DNA of 64,000 nt from the NCBI RefSeq assembly GCF_001884185.1, contig NZ_MAOE01000091.1, positions 1 through 64,000 on the forward strand, written 5' to 3'. Numbering within the stretch: position 1 is the stretch's first letter; each line of letters begins with the position of its first letter. The DNA is from Bacillus albus (lineage in GTDB: Bacteria; Bacillota; Bacilli; Bacillales; Bacillaceae_G). The position numbers and the translations under genes were made by a program. The notes below the pieces were generated by a model that ran no database searches, had not been told where the DNA came from, and saw nothing but the letters and a program-made list of their open reading frames with translations. Below are positions 41,952-53,116 of the stretch, in pieces.

Positions 41952-44900
41952 CTATTCTTCAATATTTACAACGTGGTTCCCATCAAAGAAATATAAACAT
42001 TTCTCTTTCACAGGATGTTGTAAGCTTTTTTCAAGTGCCTTTGCATATAAAGAAAGTTGCACTTTATATCGATCTTCTAAAATTGGTTTCGCTTGATCAA
42101 ATCCGCCTGGGAACTTCCCTTCAATCGTATCCGTTTTAAAATCGATTAACGTAATACCGTCTTCTTCTTCAATCATACAGTCAATAACCCCTTGAACAAG
42201 AATTGATTCCCCGCTCTTTCCTTGCCAATCTTGATATGCTTCTTCTGCTGCAAGCATCATCGTAAATGGTACTTCACGCTCAACGCTTTTCGCCGCTAAT
42301 ACTCTTTTACCTAGATCACTGTCAAAGAATGAAATGACTTTTTCGATTGCTATTTCTTCTGCTTGTTCGAATGTTAATAGCTCTTTATTGACCATGCCAT
42401 TAATTTGTTCCCGAATCACTTCTTCTGTAATTGGCTTCTTCAAATCAACATGCTGCATAACAGCGTGAACTGCCGTACCTCTTTCAGCGTACGTTAATCC
42501 TTTTTTCTCCATAAAACGAGGGCGTGTTTGAATTGGCGCACGCAGTTTTTTAATAAAGGCGTTATCGCTACCTTCTTCAGATTGATAATTTCTCTTTATT
42601 TCTGTAACAGACTGTTTCGCACGATGAGATGTTGCTTCCTCATATCCGTACTTCCACATTAATCTGTCGTACACTTCATCTTTTCGTTCACTTTGCAGGG
42701 GAACAGCTTTTTTCTCACGAAGTGCTTCTAGTAATTCTTGTTTCTCTTCTTGAGCTGGTTCTGGCGCAAGTAACGTGCTACCGTCAACAACTTCTACTTT
42801 CCAGCTAGTGTCGTATCCATAAATTTCAGCCGGAATACTACCTTGTCCTAATTCAAGAAGCATTTCACTATCACGATGTCTATATAATGAAGGTGCTATC
42901 CAGTCTAAATAACAAGACGCTCCGGCACGTATATGGTCTGGTAATAACCATTCACTATGCTCTCTCGCATCAAGCCATTTTTCCATTTCCTTATTTGCAT
43001 CCTTCACTGTTCCAATTAAAATTAACTTTTCTTTTGCACGCGTTAACGCTACGTATAATACGCGCATTTCTTCCGCGATTAATTCCATTTTCATTTTACG
43101 CTTAATTGCTAGTTGCGATAATGTCGTATATTTAATACGTTTACGAGGATCGATAAATTGTGAACCGAAACCGAAGTCTTTATGCAGTAAGAAACGTTTC
43201 ATTAAATCTTGTGTGTTAAAACGGCGACCAAGCCCCGCTACGAATACGACTGGGAACTCAAGCCCTTTACTTTTATGAATCGTCATAATGCGAACGACGT
43301 CTTCTTGTTCACCTAAAGCTCTCGCCGTACCCATATCGTCACCGCGTTCTAAAATACGTTCAATAAAACGTAAGAAGCGGAATAGTCCTCTAAACGATGT
43401 TACTTCGTATTGTCTTGCACGGTCATATAATACACGCAAGTTTGCCTGTCTTTGCTTTCCGGCTGGTAAACCACCGACAAAGTCGTAATAACCTGTCTCA
43501 CCGTACACTTTCCAAATTAAATCAGAAAGAGACTGTTGACGTGCGAATTCACGCCATCCTTGTAGTAAGTTATAGAACCACTCTAATTTATCATGTAGTT
43601 CTTTTTCTTCTTCAAGCGGTGCTCCTTTTAAGAATGAGCTCATCACTTCATAAAACGAACCTTTCTTTCCGTGGGCACGAAGCGTTGCAAGTTCTTCATC
43701 ATTTAATCCAACGATTGGTGAACGAAGCACTGCTGCAAGCGGAATATCTTGCATCGGATTATCGATCACGCGGAATACGTTCATCATTATATTTACTTCT
43801 GTCGCTTCAAAGTAACCAGTCGCAAGATCAGCGTATACTGGAATTCCTTGCAACTTTAACTCTTCCATAATTTGCGGCGCCCACGGCATAGAGCGAAGCA
43901 AAATAACGAAGTCACGGTATTGTACAGGGCGCATGCTATCCGTTTTACGGTCATACACTTCATAACCTGAATCAACCATCGCTTTAATACGCTGCGCCAT
44001 AAGTCGAGCTTCAAGCTGTGCTTTTTCTACTTCGGCACCTTCTTCACCGTCTGGCACTTCTTCTTCCGTTTGCTGAATACATAGTAGTTCAGCCGCTACA
44101 TCTTCACCTTCTGGATAGGTAGCACCTAACTTTAATTCAGCGTCTGCATCGTAGTCGATTTCTCCGACTTCTTCACCCATAATTTGTTTGAAGATAAAGT
44201 TCGTACCTGCTAGCACTTCATGACGACTACGGAAGTTTTTCGCTAAGTCTATCTTCATTCCGCCGCCCAATCCTTCTTGTGTAAAGCGTTTATACTTTCC
44301 TAGGAATAAACCTGGTTCTGCTAGTCGGAAACGATAAATTGACTGTTTTACGTCACCTACCATGAACAAGTTTCCTTCACTCTCAGAATCTTTCGTTACG
44401 AATTTAATAATAGATTCCTGTACGAAGTTCGTATCTTGATATTCATCGACTAGTACTTCAGCAAATTTATTACGATATTGAAGCGCTACTGCTGACGGAT
44501 TCATTTCACCGTTTTCACTATGTTCACTTAAAATTTGTAAACAGAAATGCTCTAAATCTGTGAAATCGACCATCCCTTTATCTCGTTTCATCGCTTGGAA
44601 ACGCTCTGTAAATACTTTTACAAGTTGAACAAGCTTTTCTAATACTGGGTGCATATCTTGAAAATCTCGTAAGAAACTTTCAGGTTTGCGGCTAAATAAC
44701 TCTTCTTGTAATTTCTTCACTTCATCTTTCGCTTTATTACGAAGAGAGTCTACTTGTTTTACAATATCTTCATTGTAATCACTTTTCTTAATACGCTTTA
44801 ACGTTTGCCACGATACGTTTTGCATCGCTTCATACACGCTTGTCCACGATTCACGAGCGGCTGATGATAACGTTCCAAGTAAAGCTAAATCTGCTTGCAG

Positions 44901-45677
44901 TGTTTCAACGCGAGGCGCTGGACCGTCAGGAAGCATTGCGAGTTCCGTCGCTTTCCGAATATGCTGTTCCGCTGTTTCAAGCTGGAATCTCACATCTTCT
45001 AATAAATAAGAAGCATACACTAAATCTTCAATTGTCTTTCCTTCCACGTCATATGCTTCTACTAATTTATCGAGCCACTTTTCCGGATTTGGATGCGCTC
45101 TTGATTCTGTATGAAGTGCTAAAATCATACGCTGTAAGTCATCATCGCTACGATCACTCGTATAACGATCAACGAGTTCAAAGAATATCGTATTATCTTC
45201 AATCCCATACTCTTCTTCTAATATGTCATCTAGCACTTCTTCTTTTAATAATTCATTTTCCGTTTGATTCGCAATGCGGAAACGAGGATCAACATCAAGC
45301 ATGTAATAGTATCCTCTAATTACTTGTAAACAAAAGGAATGGATCGTCGAAATAGAAGCTTTATTTAATAGGCTCAGCTGCTTTCTAATGTGCTGAGAGC
45401 CTGGTTCATCAATTAATACTTTTTCTAACGCTTCCCCAATTCTGTTTTTCATCTCTTGCGCCGCTGCATTCGTAAATGTTACAACGAGCAGGCGGTCGAC
45501 ATCGACTGGGTTTTCTTCATTTATAATCTTTTTAATAATACGTTCAACTAATACTGCTGTTTTCCCTGAACCAGCTGCTGCCGCGACTAAAATATCACGT
45601 CCGTTCGCTACAACGGCTTTCCACTGGTCATCTGTCCACTGACTACCTTCTGGTTTTTTAGGCCAATTTTCTATCAT
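41952..45677 (-). CDS. addA: ATP-dependent helicase/nuclease subunit AddA
   Basis: A 1241-aa UvrD-type helicase with nuclease domain. With AddB it processes double-strand breaks to recombinogenic ends, as RecBCD does in E. coli. Seen: [10 protein letters not shown]-motif, Walker [12 protein letters not shown] (GSGKT at 36-40), VDEYQDTN motif [13 protein letters not shown] motif [16 protein letters not shown] and [10 protein letters not shown] near the helicase end, and the RecB-type nuclease motif LIDFKTD near residue 1180. Its ATG overlaps the addB stop by 4 nt (45674-45677), so translation is coupled. Full length. Confidence 0.97.
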   Translation of the reverse strand: MIENWPKKPEGSQWTDDQWKAVVANGRDILVAAAAGSGKTAVLVERIIKKIINEENPVDVDRLLVVTFTNAAAQEMKNRIGEALEKVLIDEPGSQHIRKQLSLLNKASISTIHSFCLQVIRGYYYMLDVDPRFRIANQTENELLKEEVLDDILEEEYGIEDNTIFFELVDRYTSDRSDDDLQRMILALHTESRAHPNPEKWLDKLVEAYDVEGKTIEDLVYASYLLEDVRFQLETAEQHIRKATELAMLPDGPAPRVETLQADLALLGTLSSAARESWTSVYEAMQNVSWQTLKRIKKSDYNEDIVKQVDSLRNKAKDEVKKLQEELFSRKPESFLRDFQDMHPVLEKLVQLVKVFTERFQAMKRDKGMVDFTDLEHFCLQILSEHSENGEMNPSAVALQYRNKFAEVLVDEYQDTNFVQESIIKFVTKDSESEGNLFMVGDVKQSIYRFRLAEPGLFLGKYKRFTQEGLGGGMKIDLAKNFRSRHEVLAGTNFIFKQIMGEEVGEIDYDADAELKLGATYPEGEDVAAELLCIQQTEEEVPDGEEGAEVEKAQLEARLMAQRIKAMVDSGYEVYDRKTDSMRPVQYRDFVILLRSMPWAPQIMEELKLQGIPVYADLATGYFEATEVNIMMNVFRVIDNPMQDIPLAAVLRSPIVGLNDEELATLRAHGKKGSFYEVMSSFLKGAPLEEEKELHDKLEWFYNLLQGWREFARQQSLSDLIWKVYGETGYYDFVGGLPAGKQRQANLRVLYDRARQYEVTSFRGLFRFLRFIERILERGDDMGTARALGEQEDVVRIMTIHKSKGLEFPVVFVAGLGRRFNTQDLMKRFLLHKDFGFGSQFIDPRKRIKYTTLSQLAIKRKMKMELIAEEMRVLYVALTRAKEKLILIGTVKDANKEMEKWLDAREHSEWLLPDHIRAGASCYLDWIAPSLYRHRDSEMLLELGQGSIPAEIYGYDTSWKVEVVDGSTLLAPEPAQEEKQELLEALREKKAVPLQSERKDEVYDRLMWKYGYEEATSHRAKQSVTEIKRNYQSEEGSDNAFIKKLRAPIQTRPRFMEKKGLTYAERGTAVHAVMQHVDLKKPITEEVIREQINGMVNKELLTFEQAEEIAIEKVISFFDSDLGKRVLAAKSVEREVPFTMMLAAEEAYQDWQGKSGESILVQGVIDCMIEEEDGITLIDFKTDTIEGKFPGGFDQAKPILEDRYKVQLSLYAKALEKSLQHPVKEKCLYFFDGNHVVNIEE

Positions 45678-48600
45678 TCTCCGCCAACCTCCTCTCTAAT
45701 TTTCTCCATCGCTTCGCTATCTTTCATATCTTTTAGCGTACGGAATTGGTTATCTTCAAGTGATTCATCGAACTGACAAACAGATTTGAAGTTACAGAAC
45801 GTACACGCCGCTTTATTCCCTTTTTTATAAGGGGCAATATCGATCACGCCTTCTGTAATATCTTTTCCGATATTTTCAAACGTATGGTGTACATATTTTT
45901 GCAGTACGTTAAACTCTTGTTCACTTGCAATGCTTGAACGCGCACTAAAGCTACCGTCTTTTTTCAGACCAGCAGAAATAATATCAGAGCTTCCTGTTGA
46001 AAGTTTGTTATCCATTAAACGAACAACGTCAGCATCTCCTAGCACGAGTCCTTTCATTTTAAATTTCTTTAAAATTTCTTTCTCAATTTCCGCTTCAGAT
46101 GCGTCACCTTTCATCTCAACGATTGGGTTATGAATATGGAAGTACAGTACACCAGCCGGTGAAGCCGTGCCGCCTTTTTTCATCCACGTATGTGCATTTG
46201 AAGTAACAACATCTAAATACGTTAACATTTGAAGTGCTAATCCGTAGTACACTTCCGTTAAATCTAACGCTTTTGAGCTCGATTTATAATCAATAATACG
46301 GAGGTATGTCCCGTTTTCATCTTCTGCCTTATCAACACGGTCAATACGGCCAACTACTTCCATCTTCACACCATTTGGTAATGAGAATTCCATCGGCGGA
46401 AGCGATCCTGTACCGCCCATACCGAACGGTACTTCTAAATCTACTGGTACGAAACCACTTGATTTCGCATGTTCACGTAGAATGATTGACGTACGGAAAA
46501 TGATTTGCTGCAATTTTTGTTTTAAATAGAAATGGCGGTTTGAACTTAATAAAATTTGTCTTTGTAATAACGGTGCAATCTCTTCTATTACTAAAACAGA
46601 AAGATGCTCGCATTCTTTTATTGATAAGTCTGCCCAAGTACGATTTTCACGTAATAGCCTGTCTGCAATTCTCTTCAGCGCTGCATGGAATAATTCGCCG
46701 ATATCTGGCGCATCCAGTTTGAAAATATCACGCTCTCTTAACGATAAACCGTGCTGCGCGAAATGAGCATATGCGCAACGGTTAAATAGTTCCATACGAG
46801 AGACGCTTCCTTTTATTTTATCTCCGTATAAATCTCTACTTACAACTGTACTTAGCTTTTGCGCACGATTTCGGTAGAATAAGCTTGATAATACGCGGCT
46901 ACTTTTTTGCTTCCATTCATCTGAAGTAACGTAGAAGTTATATACGTCCCACCAAAAGTCTAAATTCCCTTCAAATCCGTATCGCTTCCACGTTTGAAGT
47001 TGCTGCATAACGTAAGATAACGTTACTTCTGGCGTTGCTACGTATGAAATTTGTTCCGAACGGGATAAATCATTTACGTCATTCGTAATAAATGTATCTT
47101 TCACATCAGGGAACATTCTTTTTATTTTCTTAATAAAGCTAGAAGCAAGTAACGTCTTTCCTTCCTCATCTGCAAGCGGACAAGAAATGTATAATTTCTC
47201 AGTTGCTCTCGTTACCATTTGGTACATAACGAACTGTTCTTCTAATAAAGTTTGTCTCGTCGTTGGTGCTAATTCGATACCTGCAGCACTAAGAACGTCT
47301 CTTTCCTCATCAGAAAGCATACCTTCATCCATCGGTGCTGCTGGAATAACTCCTTCATTTACGCCAATGACAAATGTTGCTTTCACATTTGATAATCTTG
47401 AACGATCAATATTCGCAATTAACACTTGGTCTAATGACGGCGGAATGTTGGCGAATTGAAGCGCCTCAAGACCTGTCGACATAACGTCTGTGAACATAGA
47501 AAGTGACATTTTCTCTTCGCCAAGCATCTCTACGAACGTATCAAGAAGACTCATTACTTCTTCCCATACTTGCTCGTGATCTGTCGCGAATAAGAAATCT
47601 CCGCTCTCTTCTGCACGAATACGTAATGCTTCTAGCTTTTTCGGAACGTCAAGCTCTTCTAAAAATAAGTAAACAGCTTCGCACATTTGCATAACTGTTC
47701 CCGCACGCTTCAGTCTTTTTTGCATACGAATAACAGGCGTTCTTACAACGTCACGCAATCGATTTATTTTCTCTTCCATTTCACGTTCACTGTCTGTAAT
47801 CATCCCGTCCGTATCGTCAAGAGAACGATAGCGGCGATACATCCACGGATCCTCAGAAGTCCATCTCTTCCCTTGTACACCATAAGCTAAACAGTAGTTT
47901 TCAAACTCATCCATCTCTTCGCGCATCGTTTCTTTTCTTACGTCTAATGGATATAAAAGCTCTGTTTTCACGCAACGAAACACTGCATCATAACGCCAAT
48001 TCCCGCTAATAATCTCGAGTGCAGAACGAATGCATTCTACTAGCGGATGATGTGACATCGGGCGCTTTTCATCAATGAAGTGCGGGATATTATAATCTGT
48101 AAATAGCGTTCGCATTACATCATAATAACTTTCCCCGTTACGAAGAAGTACCGCGATATCTCGGTAACGATAGTCTTCATCTGCCACAAGTCTACGAATT
48201 TCACGCGCAACGCCTTCTACTTCAGCTCGTAAATTCGCTGCTGTACTAATCGTTACACTCGCTTCTCCGTGAAACTTTTCATTTGGACGAGCTTCGTAAT
48301 GCGTTTCTAAATGCGCTAATGATTGCGAATGAAAACGCGGTTGTTCCATAAGCGGAATCGTTTTTTCAATTTCTATCTTCTCTTCACGTGCTACTTGTTT
48401 TATTTTTTCATACGTTAACGTCGTTTCATAAAATAAATCTAGTTCATTTACTGGCTGTGCTAACGTTTTTTCATCTAGTGTTAACGTGATTGTCACTCTC
48501 GCTCCGCAAATCATAAGCTGTCTCACAATTTCTAGCTCTTGCGGTGAGAATGAATGAAATCCATCTATATAAATTTCAGCCCCATTTACATATTCAGACT

Positions 48601-49189
48601 GCGGAAGCTTTTCGACTAGCAATTGCAAGTAATCTTCTGAATCTAAATATTTTCCGATTAAAGCACGCTCAAAATCATCATATAGTAGTTGTAAATCATA
48701 CACTTTATTCGCTAATAGCTTTTGCTCGGCACTGCTACTATGCGCATCTAATTGTTGCCACATTTCATATACGTTAGATGGCGTCACATTGTAACGTTTA
48801 AACTCCGCAATCATACTACCAAGATGTTCAAAAAAACCGTTTTGCTCCGCTGCTTTTTGGAACACCGATAATCCATCTTTACGAGATTCTACAATTTTAC
48901 GAAGTAACATATGTACGCCTGCTTCATCAATGTGAAGACGACTCGCTCCGCCAACTTCTTGCAGCACCTTCCACGCTAATCGTGAAAAACTAAAAACTTG
49001 TGCCCGAATAGAACCTCTTACATCCTCACTACTAATTAATGCCTGCTGCGTTTGGAATGTCATCTGTTCTGGCACAAGATATAATATTGTTTCCCCTCTT
49101 GGACGCTGCTTTAACTCTTCTTGCACTTCGTGTAAACAAATTGTACTTTTCCCACTTCCCGCTCTACCAATCACAAATCGAAGTGACAT
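45674..49189 (-). CDS. addB: ATP-dependent helicase/nuclease subunit AddB
   Basis: A 1171-aa partner of AddA that recognises Chi sequences. The N-terminal Walker A is [12 protein letters not shown] (residues 8-19). The C-terminal nuclease has IIDYKSS, and the iron-sulfur cluster cysteines are visible: CAYA near 800 and [10 protein letters not shown] near 1125-1135. The start ATG at 49189 has AAAGGTGGGG upstream. First gene of addB-addA-HhH protein. A LexA-like dyad lies in front, so damage induction is possible. Confidence 0.96.
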   Translation of the reverse strand: MSLRFVIGRAGSGKSTICLHEVQEELKQRPRGETILYLVPEQMTFQTQQALISSEDVRGSIRAQVFSFSRLAWKVLQEVGGASRLHIDEAGVHMLLRKIVESRKDGLSVFQKAAEQNGFFEHLGSMIAEFKRYNVTPSNVYEMWQQLDAHSSSAEQKLLANKVYDLQLLYDDFERALIGKYLDSEDYLQLLVEKLPQSEYVNGAEIYIDGFHSFSPQELEIVRQLMICGARVTITLTLDEKTLAQPVNELDLFYETTLTYEKIKQVAREEKIEIEKTIPLMEQPRFHSQSLAHLETHYEARPNEKFHGEASVTISTAANLRAEVEGVAREIRRLVADEDYRYRDIAVLLRNGESYYDVMRTLFTDYNIPHFIDEKRPMSHHPLVECIRSALEIISGNWRYDAVFRCVKTELLYPLDVRKETMREEMDEFENYCLAYGVQGKRWTSEDPWMYRRYRSLDDTDGMITDSEREMEEKINRLRDVVRTPVIRMQKRLKRAGTVMQMCEAVYLFLEELDVPKKLEALRIRAEESGDFLFATDHEQVWEEVMSLLDTFVEMLGEEKMSLSMFTDVMSTGLEALQFANIPPSLDQVLIANIDRSRLSNVKATFVIGVNEGVIPAAPMDEGMLSDEERDVLSAAGIELAPTTRQTLLEEQFVMYQMVTRATEKLYISCPLADEEGKTLLASSFIKKIKRMFPDVKDTFITNDVNDLSRSEQISYVATPEVTLSYVMQQLQTWKRYGFEGNLDFWWDVYNFYVTSDEWKQKSSRVLSSLFYRNRAQKLSTVVSRDLYGDKIKGSVSRMELFNRCAYAHFAQHGLSLRERDIFKLDAPDIGELFHAALKRIADRLLRENRTWADLSIKECEHLSVLVIEEIAPLLQRQILLSSNRHFYLKQKLQQIIFRTSIILREHAKSSGFVPVDLEVPFGMGGTGSLPPMEFSLPNGVKMEVVGRIDRVDKAEDENGTYLRIIDYKSSSKALDLTEVYYGLALQMLTYLDVVTSNAHTWMKKGGTASPAGVLYFHIHNPIVEMKGDASEAEIEKEILKKFKMKGLVLGDADVVRLMDNKLSTGSSDIISAGLKKDGSFSARSSIASEQEFNVLQKYVHHTFENIGKDITEGVIDIAPYKKGNKAACTFCNFKSVCQFDESLEDNQFRTLKDMKDSEAMEKIREEVGGE

Positions 49190-49214
49190 GTAACCCCACC
49201 TTTCACTTACATAA

Positions 49215-49274
49215 CGAACGTTAGTTTGCTACTATAATTGTATTATAGGACACGAAAAAAGACAAACAGAGTAG
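49215..49274 (-). promoter_or_regulatory. addB promoter region with LexA-like dyad
   Basis: On the minus strand TTGTCT-17-TACAAT is a sigma-A-like promoter within about 49239-49268. Between it and the gene, CGAACGTTAGTTTG (49215-49228, plus-strand reading) has the CGAAC-4-GTTYG form of the Bacillus LexA box, with a non-ideal centre and one arm mismatch. Confidence 0.4.
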
Positions 49275-49288
49275 TTTGCCTTTTTCTA
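49253..49288 (-). terminator. Terminator of the signal peptidase gene
   Basis: On the minus strand stem AAAAAGGCAAAC/GTTTGTCTTTTTT, 18 bp after the stop; overlaps the addB promoter. Confidence 0.75.
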
Positions 49289-49305
49289 TACTTCTATCTA
49301 TTATA

Positions 49306-49869
49306 TCAACCTTTTGAAAAATTCGTTTGCACCTCTTGAATTGGCCAATATCGTAAATCAACTTTACCGACAACTGTATCAGCTTTTACAAATCCAAAGT
49401 GTCTACTATCCCAGCTCCCGAGGCGGTTATCACCCACTACAAAAATATATCCAGGTGGCACCGTTTTTTCCTTCGTTAACTCTTCTAGCGTAAAATCACC
49501 TGTTAGTTGTCGTCCATTTATCTCTTTCTTATATTTCTCTAAATAAGGTTCATCCACGAATTGTCCGTTTATATATAGTTTATCATGCTTATATTCAATT
49601 TGATCTCCAGGTAAACCGATAATTCTTTTTACATAGTCCTCTTTTTTATTCGCATGAAATACAACAACATCAAACCTATTCAAGTCTCCTACTTGATAAC
49701 TCACCTTATTTACAACGAGCATATTGCCATCTTGCAATGTCGGCATCATTGACTTCCCCTCTACAACGTACGTCGAAAAGAAAAACGTTCGAAAAAATAC
49801 AGCTAATAATACACCAATTAAAATTGTTCGTATCCACTCTATGCCTTCTTTTTTCAAAGTTTTCTTCAT
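49306..49869 (-). CDS. Signal peptidase I
   Basis: A 187-aa type I signal peptidase that cleaves signal peptides of exported proteins. One N-terminal membrane helix (TILIGVLLAVFFRTFFF) is followed by the Ser/Lys dyad: Ser40 in VEGKSMMPTL and Lys81 in DYVKRIIGLPGD. Box E is VVGDNRLGSWDSRHFG. Full length for the prokaryotic (P-type) Sip proteins. Its place between yhjE and addB is that of sipV in B. subtilis, but paralogues are many, so I give no symbol. Probably in one unit with the upstream yhjE-like gene. Confidence 0.94.
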   Translation of the reverse strand: MKKTLKKEGIEWIRTILIGVLLAVFFRTFFFSTYVVEGKSMMPTLQDGNMLVVNKVSYQVGDLNRFDVVVFHANKKEDYVKRIIGLPGDQIEYKHDKLYINGQFVDEPYLEKYKKEINGRQLTGDFTLEELTKEKTVPPGYIFVVGDNRLGSWDSRHFGFVKADTVVGKVDLRYWPIQEVQTNFSKG

Positions 49870-49925
49870 CCGCTTCTCCCCTTATCCTTTAATAATGAAG
49901 CTTTCCTTTACAAAGAAGACTATTC

Positions 49926-50519
49926 TTAATGTAGTTCTAATTTTACTTCGATTTTCTTACCGACATACCATAAAATAAAAATACCAATTGCTACAATAAC
50001 TGATTTCACCGGATTATGAATAAATGACATTAAATCATGGCCGATATACGTTAAAATAAAAATCATCACAAGCTTTCCGAACGCGAGCGCAAGGCCAAAT
50101 TGTTTTACACTAATGCGTGATAAACCAGCAACAACGTTTATAAGCGCAGACGGTGTAAACGGAAAACAAAATATGACGAAAATCGGTGCGAATCCTTTTC
50201 TTTCAATCCATCCCATTGCCTTCCGTACTCTCTCATGCTTATTTACAAAAGAAAAGAAACGACTTCGGCCAAAATGGCGGATAATGAAAAAGACAAGTAA
50301 GGCACCTATTACTGATCCAAGCCAAGAATAAAGAAAACCGAGCCAAAATCCAAATGCAACAGCATTCGCCAATACAAATACGATAAGTGGCAATGCCGGA
50401 ATCAACGCTTCTATCATCGGTAAACCAATACCAAGCAGTGGTCCGAACGCTTTATAACTTTCAACAATATGATCCATATTTTCTGGTGAAAAATATTCTT
50501 TGATTGTCTGAAAATCCAT
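49926..50519 (-). CDS. TVP38/TMEM64-family membrane protein (YhjE-like)
   Basis: A 197-aa protein with about five membrane helices and the SNARE-associated/VTT domain: LIEALIPALPLIVFVLANAVAFG, then LGSVIGALLVFFIIRHFGRSRF, and FCFPFTPSALINVVAGLSRI. The FG-R and FPFTP motifs are the family marks. B. subtilis YhjE lies next to sipV and addB, as here. Related DedA-superfamily proteins act in lipid scrambling and membrane homeostasis; the role here is unknown. ATG at 50519. Confidence 0.87.
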   Translation of the reverse strand: MDFQTIKEYFSPENMDHIVESYKAFGPLLGIGLPMIEALIPALPLIVFVLANAVAFGFWLGFLYSWLGSVIGALLVFFIIRHFGRSRFFSFVNKHERVRKAMGWIERKGFAPIFVIFCFPFTPSALINVVAGLSRISVKQFGLALAFGKLVMIFILTYIGHDLMSFIHNPVKSVIVAIGIFILWYVGKKIEVKLELH

Positions 50520-50775
50520 TCTACACTTTACCCCTTTACTCTAAGTACTACCTCTACTGTATCATTGCTTATATGAAAGAGGAAATGGTAGATACGACAT
50601 ATGGAGATGTAATTATTAAGTTTCCATATCTTTCATGAGAATTCCTTCATTATTATGCTATGATAATCTATCAATATTCGACAGGATATGAAGTTAATTT
50701 AGACAACGTACCCAGATTATCACTTAATGGTTATTATAAAAATACAGAAAGTAATAATTAGTCTTTCTCATAAGA
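50520..50775 (+). pseudogene. Intergenic stretch with possible gene remnants
   Basis: Gap of about 320 bp before the next gene. On the plus strand two short frames in different phase look like leftovers: one from ATG 50588 (reads VDTTYGDVIIKFPYLS, then stop) and one from ATG 50660 (reads IIYQYSTGYEVNLDNVPRL and so on, stop near 50760). No ribosome sites of note. They may be parts of one decayed gene; low confidence. Confidence 0.25.
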
Positions 50776-50808
50776 ATAACCTTACTGCATGTAAGGTTAT
50801 TTCTACCT
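50776..50808 (+). terminator. Hairpin, probable terminator
   Basis: Perfect 11-bp stem AATAACCTTAC/GTAAGGTTATT, loop TGCAT; the U-run is short on either strand. Confidence 0.6.
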
Positions 50809-50840
50809 ATACGAAAATAAGTAGCAGCTGTTCATTTTTT

Positions 50841-51437
50841 CTATTGGCTATTTCTTACAAGCAATTTTTTTAGCAAACGTATACTGTCAATCACAATAAG
50901 TATTAACAAATATATAAAAGATAGTATTAATACTGTACTCCGAATAGGTAACATTCGAAATTTGTATAGAAACTTATCAACCATATATATATCTTGCTCA
51001 TTCGTTATAGTTGCAGGAGTAAATATAAGATAATCTTTCCAATTCTCTATCCAAGTTAAACTAACTGCAGAAAATTGTGTTATCCCTAACCATAAGTAAA
51101 TAAAAATTGGTATAAGAATCATATATTGCAAACTGTGCAATATCTTTCTTTGCTTCTTGCATTCAATAATTTGAAAAACAAGAAGTGTCAGTATGTACAC
51201 GATCGATAGAAGAAATACTATGGTGACAACTGGTTGAATGGAAAAAGAAAATAGTAATTTATCACTTTCACTAATTTGACTATATTCTGTTGCATTTTGA
51301 GGCGTAAAAATAAAATGTTTTTTGTCAGCCCCTATCATTAACTGACTACCAACAAAACCAGTAAACATAAAGGTAAGCAATAATATAGGCAAAACAAGAA
51401 TATATTGCGCCCAAAATAACATAGTCCTTTTCAACAT
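50841..51437 (-). CDS. Four-helix membrane protein of unknown function
   Basis: A 198-aa protein with four predicted helices (about 9-31, 68-92, 104-122, 168-190), a basic loop (ECKKQRKIL) and a basic C-terminus. The two halves are similar: helix, outside loop with DKLL/DKFLYKF, helix followed by I-S-I-V-Y or I-L-S-F-I-Y, suggesting an internal duplication. ATG at 51437 with AAGGAGA upstream. No family recognised and no conserved neighbour; an accessory gene between yhjE and comK. Confidence 0.6.
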   Translation of the reverse strand: MLKRTMLFWAQYILVLPILLLTFMFTGFVGSQLMIGADKKHFIFTPQNATEYSQISESDKLLFSFSIQPVVTIVFLLSIVYILTLLVFQIIECKKQRKILHSLQYMILIPIFIYLWLGITQFSAVSLTWIENWKDYLIFTPATITNEQDIYMVDKFLYKFRMLPIRSTVLILSFIYLLILIVIDSIRLLKKLLVRNSQ

Positions 51438-51524
51438 ACCATCTCCTTTTTATACAATACGGTAAGCAATATCATGTATGCCACTCATGTAAAATGATGC
51501 ATATTAACAGTGCGATAAACATAC

Positions 51525-51559
51525 GGGGTAAAATTACACTTATAATGTAATTTTACCCC
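51525..51559. other. Perfect 14-bp hairpin without U-tract
   Basis: GGGGTAAAATTACA (51525-51538) pairs with TGTAATTTTACCCC (51546-51559), loop CTTATAA. No T-run follows on either strand, so it is not a classical terminator. It lies between comK and the membrane protein gene. Confidence 0.6.
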
Positions 51560-51628
51560 ATTTCAAACTACTAAAGAACAAAAATTTTATTTATGAAGCT
51601 TACAGCGTGACGGGATATATAATAAAAT

Positions 51629-51659
51629 CAAAAAGGATGAGTTCCCCCATCCTTTTTCC
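51629..51659 (-). terminator. Terminator of comK
   Basis: Stem AAAAAGGATG/CATCCTTTTT with loop AGTTCCCC, directly after the comK stop. Confidence 0.9.
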
Positions 51660-51661
51660 TC

Positions 51662-52243
51662 TCACGCATCCTCTTCTTTAACAAAATATACTTTCTCATA
51701 AGCTGGTCTTAATGTCGATTCATCCCTTTGATCAATCTCTTTAAAACAAGGATTTCCTTGTTTTTTTCTACGATCTTCATATTCAGTACGCAATTTCGCT
51801 GTACGATTTTGTTGATTTTCAAAACTACTTTTTGATATTTCTAATTTCACAGCAAAGCCATTTATAAATCTAACAATGACATTTCCATCTTTTGACTCTT
51901 TATTACTTTCAATATAAAAATGAGACAACCAAGCGCACTCTTTTCTAGAGTAAGAATAAGTAGGGAAAAAATAAAGTTGATCTGCCGGACTAATCGCAAT
52001 GGGTGCTTTATGTGTAATATGAGTTAACTCTTTCGTTCCTTCTTTTCTGCCTAAGAAACTAGAGCCATGCTTCCGGCAACTTCTTTCTATAATATCTAGA
52101 GGCTTTTGAAATACGAAAAAAGAATCTTCCATCTCAACAACTCGTGTAACAATTTTCTTCTCACTTAGAATAACTGGAAGTAAGGCCATTGTATTTTTAT
52201 TTACCACATAGTTTTCGACATAGCGTTCTACTTTACTTTCCAT
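51662..52243 (-). CDS. comK: Competence transcription factor ComK
   Basis: A 193-aa regulator of the ComK family, master activator of DNA-uptake genes. Conserved parts include NKNTMALLPV at the start, ERSCRKHGSSFLGRKEGTKE, KAPIAISP, and the TYSYSRKECAWLSHFYI core. Full length, with a C-terminal tail slightly different from B. subtilis. The B. cereus group has two ComK types; this one, in synteny with yhjE-sip-addB, should be ComK1. ATG at 52243 with AAGGAGA upstream. No convincing K-box was found in front of it. Confidence 0.9.
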   Translation of the reverse strand: MESKVERYVENYVVNKNTMALLPVILSEKKIVTRVVEMEDSFFVFQKPLDIIERSCRKHGSSFLGRKEGTKELTHITHKAPIAISPADQLYFFPTYSYSRKECAWLSHFYIESNKESKDGNVIVRFINGFAVKLEISKSSFENQQNRTAKLRTEYEDRRKKQGNPCFKEIDQRDESTLRPAYEKVYFVKEEDA

Positions 52244-52527
52244 ATTCTACTGTCTCCTTTTTTCCATTTATATTAGCAGCTGCATATATAATTTTAGCAT
52301 CTATGAAAAGGAAATGGTTTACAAACTCCGCTTTTTTACAATACTTTATCATTTGTCAAATATCCCTTAAATTACAGAATAACAATATAGTGATTATAAA
52401 ATAAAAAACCTATACAAAATGTATTTATACTACCTATAAATATTTACAACTACTTACTCATTTCGCATCATTACGACAATTAACTTTGCTATAATTAAAA
52501 TAAAAATCCAATATATGGAGGTTCACT

Positions 52528-52713
52528 ATGGAAGAAAAAGAAATACAACCAACGATTCACATGAAAAATAACAACATCGTAATCGTGAAAAACTCGGCTA
52601 GCATTATATTTGCTTTATTTTTCATTCTACTATTCTTCGCAAAGCCTTTTCGTAAATCGAAATGCTCTGAATGTAAGAAACGCGCGAAGAAAAAAATTGA
52701 AAAAGAAGAGTAA
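52528..52713 (+). CDS. Small single-helix membrane protein with CxxC
   Basis: A 61-aa protein: polar N-terminus, repeated short strands (NNIVIVKN), one helix (SIIFALFFILLFFA) and a basic C-terminus with KCSECKKRAKKK, whose Cys-x-x-Cys may bind a metal or form disulfides. ATG at 52528 follows a strong GGAGG. The gap upstream (52244-52527) shows nothing else. Terminator shared with the convergent gene. No family recognised. Confidence 0.65.
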   Translation: MEEKEIQPTIHMKNNNIVIVKNSASIIFALFFILLFFAKPFRKSKCSECKKRAKKKIEKEE

Positions 52714-52746
52714 AAGGCCTTCCATTTTGGAAAACCTTTTACTCTT
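52709..52746. terminator. Bidirectional terminator
   Basis: Stem GAGTAAAAGG/CCTTTTACTC with T-run on the plus strand; overlaps both gene ends. Confidence 0.8.
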
Positions 52747-53014
52747 TTTCGTCTTCAAAAAAACCGACTATTTTTTCTTCTTCATATTCATATTTTCTTC
52801 CAATATTCTCTGTATCTCTTTCAATTTGTAATAGAACTATATATCGTTCTTCACCTAAAACGGGCGAATGGGATTTCTTCAAATCAATTAACGTCACTTT
52901 ATCATGTTCATACGTTTTCGCATATGCTTTTATCTCTTCAATTGTATTGTTTAAGTCTTTTTCGTTACCTCTACGAACATCAAGTATTACTTCATTTGTA
53001 TACTTTTCCATCAT
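52739..53014 (-). CDS. Small acidic protein of unknown function
   Basis: A 91-aa acidic, soluble protein: beta strand (NEVILDVRRG), helix (DLNNTIEEIKAYAKTY), strand (VTLIDLK), then strand YIVLLQIER and an acidic end. The order suggests a small alpha/beta fold, but I recognise no family. Two adjacent ATG codons (53014, 53011) follow GAGGGATATAT. Not linked to its neighbours by operon structure. Confidence 0.6.
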   Translation of the reverse strand: MMEKYTNEVILDVRRGNEKDLNNTIEEIKAYAKTYEHDKVTLIDLKKSHSPVLGEERYIVLLQIERDTENIGRKYEYEEEKIVGFFEDEKE

Positions 53015-53065
53015 ATATATCCCTCGCTTGCCTCCAAATATAATTATTATGCTCGTATTTTACAA

Positions 53066-53100
53066 CAAAAAAAAGGATGGCAACAGCCATCCTTTTTTCT
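53066..53100 (-). terminator. Terminator of the cold-shock gene
   Basis: Stem AAAAGGATGGC/GCCATCCTTTT, loop AACA, long A/T runs. Confidence 0.9.
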
Positions 53101-53116
53101 ATCATCAACTATAAAA

